This document shows positions 34,546 to 43,100 of a stretch of DNA of 64,000 bases, one piece after another. The DNA comes from Dehalococcoidia bacterium. GTDB taxonomy: Bacteria; Chloroflexota; Dehalococcoidia; UBA2979. The position numbers and the translations under genes were made by a program. Below the pieces are notes generated by a model. It was not told where the DNA came from. It saw only the letters and a program-made list of their open reading frames with translations, and ran no database searches. How positions within the stretch are numbered: the first letter of the stretch is position 1; each line of letters opens with the position of its first letter. The stretch covers positions 1 through 64,000 of the forward strand of contig JANQNP010000128.1 of the NCBI GenBank assembly GCA_028279505.1, in the 5' to 3' direction.

Positions 34546-35865
34546 TTAGTCCGTTAGCGGAGTGCGGGGTGTGTCGAGTTCATCCGCCATCTCCTCAAGG
34601 TCGGTAACTAAATCTCTCTGTGCCTCATGGAATGTCGTTTCGATGCCTGACTCGGGTCTGACAGGCCACGTGGCTTGCGCAGTCAACGCACCGGCTTCGC
34701 TGACATACCCATGGGCGAATAACGCGGCTACACCGACAGCAATCCCAATCGCCCAGGATCGGAGACGTCTGGGGGTCGAAGACGCTTCGACATCTGACTG
34801 CTGGTCTAGGCTAGAGATGAACTCGAGCAGCTCGCCAAGTATCCACTGGAGTCGCTCGAGTCGGTCCAAATCCCCGTCATCCATGCCTGCTTCGCGAGCC
34901 CGGAGAATCAGGTCTGGAAGTGCTGTCTGCAGCCCCCGAGTTCGAGAGACGACCTGTTCGCGGCGAAGACCCAGGACAAGTCCGACGCGTTGAGCGCTCA
35001 GCGTTTCCGTCGAAGCAGTCCTGCCTCCGCTCACCGTTACGTCGGGAGGGAACGTCTCGGCTCTGAGCGTGGCGGCCTCAGGCGTGACGGATATGTCGCC
35101 GGTCGCTGGCGGCTGGTTGCCTCCGATCTGCGGCAGGCCGACTGCCGCCCCGGTCGCTGGCGGCTGGTTGCCTCCGATCTGTGGCGGGCCGACTATGGCC
35201 CCGGTCGCCGGCGGCTGGTTCCCACCGATGGAGGGCAGCGTCGTCGCGGCGTCGCCTACCGTCGGTTCGCTGCTTAGGGCGGCGGGCGATGTCCCCATCC
35301 CAATGAAAGCGAACGCAATCCGATGTCGATTGGCAGCCTGTTCGACCGGTCCGCTTCTAGGCAAGACATTGAAGTTGAGTGGTGTCTCGCCGTTCTGCTC
35401 CATGAAGGTCATCGAGGATTCGGCCCGAGCTGATTGGGAAGTTCGCAGAGACTCAAGAATCCGTCGGTAGCGAGCCGAATCCGGAACCATATCGCTGAGG
35501 AACTCTCCTCCCCACGCGTTCGTCGGTAGCGCGATTCGTCGAGGTGGAACGAAATCAGGCGAGAACAGGTCTTCGATCGAGGCTAGATCGGGTTGCTCTG
35601 AGCCCAACCAGAGCACAACCTGCCCGAATATCTGGCTGCCGGTGCGCAGCGTGAACGACCCGCGCCCTGTGATCATCGTGGCTTGCCGGGGAGCTGCAAG
35701 CTGGCGTAAGCAGCAGCGAAGGGAAGTGACGCGGTCGGAGCTGGCGTTGATCTCAACGGTGATCGCTTTCGAGAAGGGCTCGAAGATCTCCATTGCCGCG
35801 CGCGGGAGGTTCCAGTTCGCCAGGAGGAGAACGGCATGGAGCTGATCCCTGCCTAGCGACCGCAC
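34546..35865 (-). CDS. Orphan protein with 17-aa repeats and a C-terminal membrane helix
   Basis: I do not recognise this 439-aa protein. Residues 1-190 look globular, with alternating hydrophobic strands; then three 17-aa repeats of IGGNQPPATG plus a variable tail, a Ser/Thr linker, an Arg/Leu-rich helical stretch (about 295-365) and one membrane helix (SWAIGIAVGVAALFAHGYV), followed by an acidic tail. The architecture suggests a membrane-anchored protein whose N-terminal domain is held off by a flexible linker. Base composition and codon use are visibly less G+C-rich than in the flanking genes, suggesting transfer. Start GTG 35865 has no clear SD; ATG 35793 is an alternative. Confidence 0.6.
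   Translation of the reverse strand: MRSLGRDQLHAVLLLANWNLPRAAMEIFEPFSKAITVEINASSDRVTSLRCCLRQLAAPRQATMITGRGSFTLRTGSQIFGQVVLWLGSEQPDLASIEDLFSPDFVPPRRIALPTNAWGGEFLSDMVPDSARYRRILESLRTSQSARAESSMTFMEQNGETPLNFNVLPRSGPVEQAANRHRIAFAFIGMGTSPAALSSEPTVGDAATTLPSIGGNQPPATGAIVGPPQIGGNQPPATGAAVGLPQIGGNQPPATGDISVTPEAATLRAETFPPDVTVSGGRTASTETLSAQRVGLVLGLRREQVVSRTRGLQTALPDLILRAREAGMDDGDLDRLERLQWILGELLEFISSLDQQSDVEASSTPRRLRSWAIGIAVGVAALFAHGYVSEAGALTAQATWPVRPESGIETTFHEAQRDLVTDLEEMADELDTPRTPLTD
35101..35230. repeat. 51-bp in-frame tandem repeat inside the orphan gene
   Basis: Copies start at 35101, 35152 and 35203, exact period 51 bp, encoding IGGNQPPATG units on the minus strand. Copies one and two are nearly identical over their first 30 bp, pointing to recent expansion. 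Confidence 0.85.
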
Positions 35866-35954
35866 CCAGGGAACGTCGCCACCTCATCGTAGCGATCGAG
35901 TATCGGATGGTGGTAGAGCGTGGCGGAGCCCTCCGCTCGCGGAGCACCTCGAAG

Positions 35955-36836
35955 ATGGCGGCGAGAACAACAGCAATGGCGCCCTCAGAGGTCTCGCGAG
36001 CGCTCGCGGCAGCGACCGAGGTCGCGTCCGAACTGGGCCTCCAGGTCGAGGACACGACCGTCCTCCAGCACGCCAACCGCCTCACCGTGCGTCTCACCCC
36101 GTACGACGTACTCGCTCGCGTCGCTGCACCGGTGCGACGCAACGAGGAGGTCGCCGCGTTCGAGCTCGAGATCGCACAACACCTCGAGGCAGCCGACGCC
36201 CCGATCGCCGTACTCGACCCTCGGGCAGAACCCCTCGTCTACAAGCGCAACGGCTTCGTCATCACCTACTGGACGTACTACGAGCCGCTCACCGAGGACG
36301 AGACCACCCCGACCGAATACGCGCTGGCGCTCCAACGCCTCCACGCCGCCATGCGACCGCTCGACGTAGCCGCCCCGCACTTCACGGATCGCGTCGACGA
36401 AGCGCAATCGATCGTCGAGGACCGCTCACGCAGCCCGAACCTAGACGCCCCGGACCGAGCACTCCTGACCAACACCCTCCGCACCCTGCGCCGAGCCATC
36501 CTCGATCGGGGCGCGCCCGAGCAGCTGCTCCACGGCGAACCGCACCCCGGCAACCTCCTGCGCACCGCCACCGGCCCGCGCTTCATCGACTTCGAGACCT
36601 GCTGCACCGGCCCGGTCGAGTTCGACATCGCCCACGCCCCCGACGAGGTCGCTGACCACTACCCAGACGTCGACCCACTCCAGCTACGCGACTGCCGCCT
36701 CCTCTCGAAGGCAATGGTCGCCTCATGGCGCGCAGATCGAGACGACATCTTCCCGAACGGCAGCGAGATGCGCGATGAACTGCTCGCCGAGATCAGGGCA
36801 GCCTTCGATCATTACGCCATCGACGTGGATCGCTAG
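35955..36836 (+). CDS. Aminoglycoside phosphotransferase (APH)-family kinase
   Basis: Protein-kinase-like small-molecule phosphotransferase, about 293 aa. The C-lobe has LLHGEPHPGNLL followed by FIDFETCCTGPVEFDIA. In the usual HGDxHxxN loop the catalytic Asp is Glu here; the DFG-equivalent Asp is kept. Activity is therefore plausible but altered, and an antibiotic substrate should not be assumed. The N-lobe is VEDTTVLQHANRLTVRLTP. Starts at 35907, 35955 and 35976 are all possible; 35955 has GGAG ten bases upstream and avoids overlap with the divergent orphan gene. Confidence 0.75.
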   Translation: MAARTTAMAPSEVSRALAAATEVASELGLQVEDTTVLQHANRLTVRLTPYDVLARVAAPVRRNEEVAAFELEIAQHLEAADAPIAVLDPRAEPLVYKRNGFVITYWTYYEPLTEDETTPTEYALALQRLHAAMRPLDVAAPHFTDRVDEAQSIVEDRSRSPNLDAPDRALLTNTLRTLRRAILDRGAPEQLLHGEPHPGNLLRTATGPRFIDFETCCTGPVEFDIAHAPDEVADHYPDVDPLQLRDCRLLSKAMVASWRADRDDIFPNGSEMRDELLAEIRAAFDHYAIDVDR

Positions 36837-36908
36837 CTCCATCTCGTGCCAGTCCTGCTGCGAACTGTCCGGGGGCGGCGTCGGAGGCTCGTTCAACATA
36901 ACTATTGA

Positions 36909-36919
36909 CTCATAATGAG
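36909..36919. promoter_or_regulatory. Palindromic operator candidate CTCATAATGAG
   Basis: Perfect 11-bp palindrome 44 bp before the XRE regulator start, in an A+T-rich patch (CATAACTATTGACTCATAAT). Suited to binding the dimeric regulator encoded just downstream. Confidence 0.4.
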
Positions 36920-36962
36920 CCGACGAACACCTCGCGGCGCTGGCGAAGGAAGGGGAGCGCTG

Positions 36963-37283
36963 ATGGCGAAGAACTACGAGACCCTCCGCAAGAAGGTCCG
37001 CAGCCGCCCCGGCGCCGAAGAACGGATCGCCGTTCACCGCGAGCGGATGCTCGCCGCGATCGGCCTCCAGGAGCTCCGGCGGAGCCGTAACCTCACCCAG
37101 GAAGAACTGGCCACGGAACTCGGCCTCACCCAGGCCGCGATCTCGAAGCTCGAGCACGCCGAGGACTATCGGATCTCCACGCTTAGCCGCGTGGTGAAGG
37201 CAATGGGCGGTCGGCTCGAGGTCAACGCAGTCTTCGACGACGTAGGCGAGGTGCCGCTGACACTCGTCCGCGACGATGACTGA
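36963..37283 (+). CDS. XRE-family helix-turn-helix protein
   Basis: A 106-aa regulator. A charged N-terminal helix (residues 1-40) precedes a Cro/C1-type HTH: LQELRRSRNLTQEELATELGLTQAAISKLE, then a short C-terminal strand-helix part. The layout is that of HigA-type antitoxins, but no toxin-like ORF lies on either side: upstream is the APH-like gene, downstream a convergent YbaK gene. It may be a solitary antitoxin remnant or an independent regulator. ATG 36963 has GGGGAGCG upstream and is preferred to the frame start at 36915. Confidence 0.85.
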   Translation: MAKNYETLRKKVRSRPGAEERIAVHRERMLAAIGLQELRRSRNLTQEELATELGLTQAAISKLEHAEDYRISTLSRVVKAMGGRLEVNAVFDDVGEVPLTLVRDDD

Positions 37284-37386
37284 TCACACGAACGCCGGTG
37301 GAGGCTAGTCGTCCGGGGGGCCGGCTCCGACTCTCCGAGTCACACGATCGGGCTGTCCCAGGCCCGGCGACGCGAATGGCGACCAT

Positions 37387-37884
37387 CTAACCCCGCGCAA
37401 TCGCCCCAACCACCGCCTCCGTCAGCGCCACCAGGTCCGACGGTGCCAGCACAATCTCGAGGCCGCGACGACCCGCCGAGACATAAACCGTTTCGTGCGC
37501 CTCCGCCGATACGTCCAGCGCCGTCGCCAATCGCCGCTTCTGGCCGAGGGGACTGATCCCGCCGACGACATAACCAGTGGCGCGCTCGGCCTCCGCAGGC
37601 GGGGCCATGACGGCCTTCCGCGCACCGAGGGCACGCGCCAGCGCCTTCAGATCGAGCTGCCCCGTCACCGGCACGATCGCCGTCGCCAGCCGCTCGCCGT
37701 CCAGCTTCGCCACCAGCGTCTTGAACACGCGCGCCGGCTCAATCCCGAGGGCGTCCGCAGCCTCGAGGCCATACCCCTCGGCACGAGGATCATGCTCGTA
37801 GCTCGCGATCTCGAACGAAATGCCGGCCGCGCGCGCCGCATCCACGCCGGGGGTCTGTGCGCGTCCCTTACGAGGCGGGGTCAT
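37387..37884 (-). CDS. ybaK: YbaK/EbsC-type aminoacyl-tRNA deacylase
   Basis: Trans-editing enzyme that removes Cys (or Ala) from mischarged tRNA(Pro). 165 aa with the family features AADALGIEPARVFKTLVAKLD (catalytic Lys), IVPVTGQLDLKALARALGARKAVMAP, and the loop TGYVVGGISPLGQKRRLATALD. The GGISPLG motif is diagnostic of YbaK/EbsC. ATG 37884 gives a protein aligned with family length; the frame to 37962 would add residues through the SOS-box region. It diverges from imuB, so the LexA box lies in the shared promoter region, though SOS control of this gene is not expected. Confidence 0.88.
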   Translation of the reverse strand: MTPPRKGRAQTPGVDAARAAGISFEIASYEHDPRAEGYGLEAADALGIEPARVFKTLVAKLDGERLATAIVPVTGQLDLKALARALGARKAVMAPPAEAERATGYVVGGISPLGQKRRLATALDVSAEAHETVYVSAGRRGLEIVLAPSDLVALTEAVVGAIARG

Positions 37885-37955
37885 CAGCGGATGGTACGAG
37901 TCGGGCAGGTCCCGGGCATCGTGAGCCAGCAGTAGGACAAGTGTTCTTGTAAAAC

Positions 37956-37969
37956 AGAACACACGTTCT
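37956..37969. promoter_or_regulatory. LexA (SOS) box, GAAC-N4-GTTC type
   Basis: AGAACACACGTTCT is a perfect AGAAC-N4-GTTCT palindrome, the Gram-positive/actinobacterial type of SOS box. It overlaps TATAGA (37969-37974), a probable -10 for imuB, 35 bp before its ATG. A GTGTTC half site also occurs at 37941-37946. Confidence 0.8.
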
Positions 37970-38003
37970 ATAGACTGATGGTCGCCTCTTGGCGGGGGTG
38001 CCT

Positions 38004-39395
38004 ATGTCGATCGCCTGTCTCCTCGTCCCATCGCTCGCCCTCACCTGCGAGCTCGTCGAACGCCCTCAGCTGGTCGGCCGCCCCGTCGCCCTGGCCGATG
38101 AGGCGGGCCTCCGCGTCTATGAAGCCACGCCTGAGGCCCGACAGCGCGGCGTCCAGGACGGCATGACCCTCCGCGAGGCCGTCGCACTCTGTCCCGCGCT
38201 CGCCGTCCTCGAGCAGCGCCCGGCGCGCATCATTCACGCGGCCGAACGCCTCGTTGAGGCCGTCGAGCAGGTCAGCCCGCTCGTCGAAGAGGTCGAGCCG
38301 GGCGTCGTCCTCGCCGACCTCGTCGGCCTCGAAGGCCTCTACTCCGACACCGAGCAGCTCGCGGAGGCGCTGCTGAGATGGGCGCCGCGCGAACTCCGGC
38401 CACAGCTCGGCATCGCCGAGGAGCGCTTCACCGCCATCGCCGCGGCCGCCACCGCCGGCTACACCCCCGAGTCGCCGGCCACCCAGGCCGAGCCGGACCC
38501 ACGCGGCGTCTTCGACATGTCGCCCGCCCCCCAACTCGACAAAGCACGGCTCGCTCAAGCACAGCTCGATGGAACCCAGGCTGGCGGGACACAGAGCGGT
38601 GGAGCACGTAGCAGTGGAGCGCCGACCGACGGCGCAACGGCCAGAGCGGCTGCGAGCGAGCAGCCACAACGCTGGCTCCGCATCGCGCCAGGTCATAGCG
38701 CCGACTTCCTCTCCGATCGCCCGGCGCGTCTGCTCCCACTCGACGTCGCCACCCTCGCCCAGCTCGCACTTCTCGGGATCCGCACCGTCGGCGAGTTCGC
38801 CGCGCTTCCGAGGCACGCCGTCACCGCCCAGTTCGGCCTGCCCGGTGAGCGCGCCTGGCTCGCCGCCACCGGCGTCGACCCCACCCCGGTCCGCCCAAAA
38901 CCCTTCGCCCGCGAGCGCGTCATCGAACACAGCCAATCCGAGCCCCCGATCGTCACCCGCGAGGCCATGGCGCTGCACGCCCGCCAGCTCCTGCTCCGCG
39001 CCATGCGCCACCCGCGCGCCGCCAAGCGCCTCGCCCGCTTCGTCCGCCTCCGCGCCGTCACAGAGGACGACCACCTCTGGGAGAAGCAGCAGACGCTGCG
39101 CGAGCCAACCGGCGACCGCGACCGCCTGCACGTCGTCCTGAACACGCTGATCGAGTACTCGGAGTTCCCGGGCCCGATCGCCCACATGGAGCTGGAACTC
39201 GGCGGACTCACCAACGAACAGGGCCGCCAGACTGGTCTCTTCATCGACCACGCCCGCCGGCGCGAACAGCTCGACGACATGGTCCGCCAGCTGAAAGCGC
39301 GCTTCGGCCGCTCACCGATGACCCAGATAGTGGAGGTAGAACCGTGGAGCCGACTCCCCGAACGCCGGTTCGCGCTCATGGACTACGACCCCTAG
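38004..39395 (+). CDS. imuB: ImuB-type Y-family polymerase homolog
   Basis: Non-catalytic Y-family protein that bridges DnaE2 and the beta clamp in damage-induced mutagenesis. About 463 aa; the palm, finger and little-finger layout is recognisable (GMTLREAVALCPALAVLE, helix-hairpin segment LAQLALLGIRTVGEFAALPRHAV, DPTPVRPKPFARERV). The carboxylates of active Y polymerases (DMD near the N-terminus, SxDE) are absent, as in ImuB. A low-complexity insert (about 172-220, Gly/Ala/Gln/Ser) lies inside. ATG 38004 follows GGGGGTG. A LexA box lies upstream. No imuA-like recA paralog is next to it. Confidence 0.88.
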   Translation: MSIACLLVPSLALTCELVERPQLVGRPVALADEAGLRVYEATPEARQRGVQDGMTLREAVALCPALAVLEQRPARIIHAAERLVEAVEQVSPLVEEVEPGVVLADLVGLEGLYSDTEQLAEALLRWAPRELRPQLGIAEERFTAIAAAATAGYTPESPATQAEPDPRGVFDMSPAPQLDKARLAQAQLDGTQAGGTQSGGARSSGAPTDGATARAAASEQPQRWLRIAPGHSADFLSDRPARLLPLDVATLAQLALLGIRTVGEFAALPRHAVTAQFGLPGERAWLAATGVDPTPVRPKPFARERVIEHSQSEPPIVTREAMALHARQLLLRAMRHPRAAKRLARFVRLRAVTEDDHLWEKQQTLREPTGDRDRLHVVLNTLIEYSEFPGPIAHMELELGGLTNEQGRQTGLFIDHARRREQLDDMVRQLKARFGRSPMTQIVEVEPWSRLPERRFALMDYDP

Positions 39396-39835
39396 GCCTC
39401 CCGCGCCCTATCCGCGTCGACACCGACAACCGAGGCATGCCCATCCGCATCGACCTCGCGCCGTCGGTTGGCCCCCGCGCGAAGCGCAATTCAGGCGTGC
39501 GCGTCCCTGCTCATTCGGGCGCGACACACATCCCCGCGAATTCGGGCGCGCAGCGCATCTCCGTCAATTCGGGCACAAAGCGCACCCCCGCCGCCTCACG
39601 CGCAACACGCCGTTCCTCCGCCGGCCGCCGCCACGAAGCCCGCTGGATCGGCGTCCTCGACATCTCCGAGATCTGGCGTGTCGGCGAAGACTGGTGGCGC
39701 GAACGCCCCATCCGTCGCACCTACTTCCGCCTCGTCGTCCAGGACGGCCGCACCGTCACCGTCTTCCACGACGAACTCGCCGCCACCCTCACCCCCTCCG
39801 AGGCCGAAGGAGCCTGGTTTGAACAGCGCTACTAG
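39344..39835 (+). CDS. DUF6504-type protein of the imuB-dnaE2 cassette
   Basis: A 163-aa protein of unknown function regularly encoded between imuB and dnaE2. The conserved part is the C-terminal 55 residues (RWIGVLDISEIWRVGEDWW, RTYFRLVVQDGRTVTVFHDE, WFEQRY), plus an early PRPIRVDT segment. Between them lies a species-specific insert with four 9-aa NSG-type repeats (27 bp in DNA, 39490-39595). GTG 39344 has GGAGG seven bases upstream and overlaps the imuB end by 52 bp, so expression is coupled to imuB and thus to SOS. It may be an accessory subunit of the mutasome, which is an inference from linkage. Confidence 0.75.
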   Translation: MEPTPRTPVRAHGLRPLGLPRPIRVDTDNRGMPIRIDLAPSVGPRAKRNSGVRVPAHSGATHIPANSGAQRISVNSGTKRTPAASRATRRSSAGRRHEARWIGVLDISEIWRVGEDWWRERPIRRTYFRLVVQDGRTVTVFHDELAATLTPSEAEGAWFEQRY

Positions 39836-40138
39836 GCTCCCCAACCTTGGGTTGAGGTCACATCTCGGCGTGAAGACAGACAAGCACGCATTCGCTGTGC
39901 GTTCCGACTCGGGAGCTTCGCTCCCGAGAAAGGCGGGGTGTGGGGTGCAATCCCACAGGCATTCGGGCTTGGTGCAGCTCGCGGCCGCCTTCCACCCGCG
40001 GATCACCGCACGCCCAGTTGCCGCACACCCTCGTGCGGCAACACGATCATGTTTGAACTCATCATCCACCCTCAACCTCGATCCACAACCTGCCTCGCTA
40101 ATCAACCCACCCCGCGAGCTCCCGAACGGAGCCCGCTC
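39836..40138 (+). other. 303-bp gap with four hairpins before dnaE2
   Basis: No plausible gene. Inverted repeats occur in series: ACGCA/TGCGT (39886-39902), CTCGGGAGC/GCTCCCGAG with a TTC loop (39908-39928), TGTGGG/CCCACA (39939-39957) and GTTGCCGCAC/GTGCGGCAAC with a six-base loop (40017-40042). None is followed by a T run. No LexA box is seen, so dnaE2 is probably read through from imuB. Confidence 0.6.
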
Positions 40139-43100
40139 GTGAACCTGTGGCCCGGCAGCCGGTCGAACGACCACTTCTGCACCGACCACGGTCCGAAGCA
40201 CCCCCCGAGGGGGCGGTGGGAGGCCTACGCCGCCCAGCGCGCCGAGGTCGACGCCCAGGTCGAGTTCGACACCCCCCGCTCCCTCGCCCCCCGCGACCCG
40301 ACGGACCCCGTCCCCATCGAGGTCCTCGACACCGTCCCCTACGTCGAACTCCACGCCCACTCCAACTACTCCCTCCTCGAGGGCGCATCGAGCATCGACG
40401 AGCTCGTCTGGGAGGCCCGCGAGCAGGGCCACGCCGCCCTCGCCCTCACCGATCACAACGGCATGTTCGGCGCGATGGAGTTCGCCCGCGCCGCCAAGGA
40501 AGCCGGCCTGCGCCCGATCACCGGCCTCGAACTCACGGTGCTCGAACCAGATCCCGAGGAGGGCCGCGCCTGGTACGAGCGCCCCTCGGCAGAGCCCCGC
40601 CGCGGCATCCGCGTCCAGCGCGCCAGCCAGCATGCGAGCCTGCTCGCCCCGCTCCGCCGCTCCCACGTCACCCTGCTCGCCGAGACCAAGCAGGGCTACG
40701 CCAACCTCTGCCGCCTCTCCAGCATCGCGTTCGGCCTCCTCGAGGAGACCGACGCCGCGAAGGAGGAGCGCCGGCTCGACCCCTGCATCCCGATCGAGCA
40801 CCTCGAGGCCCACAGCGAGGGCCTGATCCTGCTCACCGGCTGCCGCGAGGGCACCGTCGCTCGCCTCGCCGGCGAGGGCCAGCTCGACCGCTCCGAGGCT
40901 GCCCTCCGCCGCTTCGTCGAGTGGTTCGGCCGCGACAACGTCTTCGTCGAACTGCAGGACAACCTCGTCTTTGGCGACCGCCCGAGGAACCGCGCCCTCG
41001 TCCAGGTCGCCGAGCGGGTCGGCGTCGGCGTCGTCGGCACCGGCAACGTCCACTACCACGTGCGGGAGCGGCACCGCCTCCAGGACGTCATGGTCGCGAT
41101 CCGCCACCGCAAGTCCCTCGACGAATCCCACCAGGAACGCCGTCCCAACGCCGAGTTCTACCTGCGCTCACCCGAGGCCCAGGCCCGCCGCTTCGAGGCC
41201 TACCATCCCGACGCCGCCGCAAACGCCGTCCGCATCGCCCGTCGCTGCGCCTTCGACCTGACCGAGGACCTCGGCTACCGCCTGCCCACGCCCGAGACGG
41301 AGAGCGGCCGCACCCCGATCGAGGAGCTGGCCGCCATCTGCCGCGAGCGTCTCTACGAGCGCTACTCCGGTGCCACGGTTCCCCACCGCAAGGCAGCCGA
41401 GGAGCGCCTCGAAAAAGAGCTCCACCTGATCGAGATCAACAACCTCGCCGGCTTCTTTCTCGTCTACCACCAGATCTTCGAGCTTGCGACGGAGGTCGCC
41501 GAGGACATTCGCGGCTCCGAGGCCCGGCGTCGCGCGAACATGCCACCCGGCCGCGGCCGCGGCTCCTCCGTCTCCTCGATCGTCTGCTACCTGATCGGCC
41601 TCTCCCACATCGACCCGATCAAGAACAACCTGACGGTGGACCGCTTCCTCAACGAGGGCATGCGCACCTTCCCCGACATCGACCTCGACTTCGCGCGCGA
41701 CATCCGCGCCGAGCTGATCGAGCGCGTCTACCAGGTTTGGGGCAAGGAGCACGCGGCGCTGGTCGCGATCTTTCCGACCTACCGCCTGAAGAGCGCGATC
41801 CGTGACATCGGCAAGGCGCTCGGACTGCCCTCGGCGGAGCTGGAGCGCCTGGCGAAGAAGTCCAACCCGCACGGCGGCATCTCCGATCTCCCGGACGAAC
41901 TCGCGCGCCTCCCGGAGTTCGCCGACCGCCTCGAAACCCAGGCGTGGCAGGACCTCCTAGAGCTGTCGCAGCAGCTCGCCGGCTTCCCGCGCCACCTCTC
42001 GCAGCACGTCGGCGGCATGGTCATCTCCTCGGAGCCGCTGATCGACTACGTGCCCTGCCAGCCCGCCGCCTGGCCCAACCGCTACCTCTGCCACTGGGAC
42101 AAGGACAGCGTCGACGACGCGAAGATGGTCAAGATCGACTTCCTCGGCCTCGGCATGCTCTCCGTCGTCGAGGAGACCGTCGACCTGATCGCGGAGCAGG
42201 GCCACCGCCCGCTCGACCTCTCGCGGATCGCCTTCGACGACACCGACGTCTACGACGACATCTGTCGAGGCGACACCGTCGGCGTCTTCCAGATCGAATC
42301 CCGCGCCCAGATCGCCATGCTCCCCCGCACCCAGCCGCGCAACCTCGAGGACCTCACCGTCCAGGTCTCGATCGTTCGCCCTGGCCCGATCGTCGGCGGC
42401 GCCGTGAACCCCTACGTCCGCGAGCGCGAGAAGCAGCGCCGCCTCGGTGATCGCTACTCACCGCCGTACGTCCACGAGTGCGTCGACGACGTGCTGGGCG
42501 AAACCCTCGGCGTCGTCCTCTTCCAGGAGCAGGTCGTCCAGGTGGCGCGCAAGATGGGCGGCTTCACCGCTGGCCAGGCCGAGCAGTTCCGCCGCGCCAT
42601 GAGCCGCAAACGCTCCCTCGAGGCGATGCAGCGCTACGAGCAGAACTTCATGGACGGCGCCGCATCCCAGGGGGTCAAGAAAGAAACCGCCGAGCGCATG
42701 TTCCAGAACCTGCTCGGCTTCGCTGAGTTCGGCTTTCCCAAGAGCCACGGCGCCGCCTTCGGCCTGCTCGCCTACCAGACCACCTGGCTGAAGCGGTACC
42801 ACCCCGCGCCCTTCACCTGTGCGCTCTTCAACAACCAGCCGATGGGCTTCTACCCACCGCACGTCCTCACCAACGACGCCAAGCGCCACGGTGTTGAGGT
42901 ACTACGTCCCGACATCAACATCAGCCGCGCCCGCTGTTCGGTCGAGGTAACCGAGGACGGCCGCGATGCAGTCCGCGTCGGTCTCGGCTACGTGCGCAGC
43001 GTCGGCGAAGCCGCCGCCGAGCGCATCGAGTACGAGCGCGACCTCGCCAGCTCGGACGCCGGGGCCGGGCACCCAGCAGGGAGCGGCGACTTCGTCTCAC

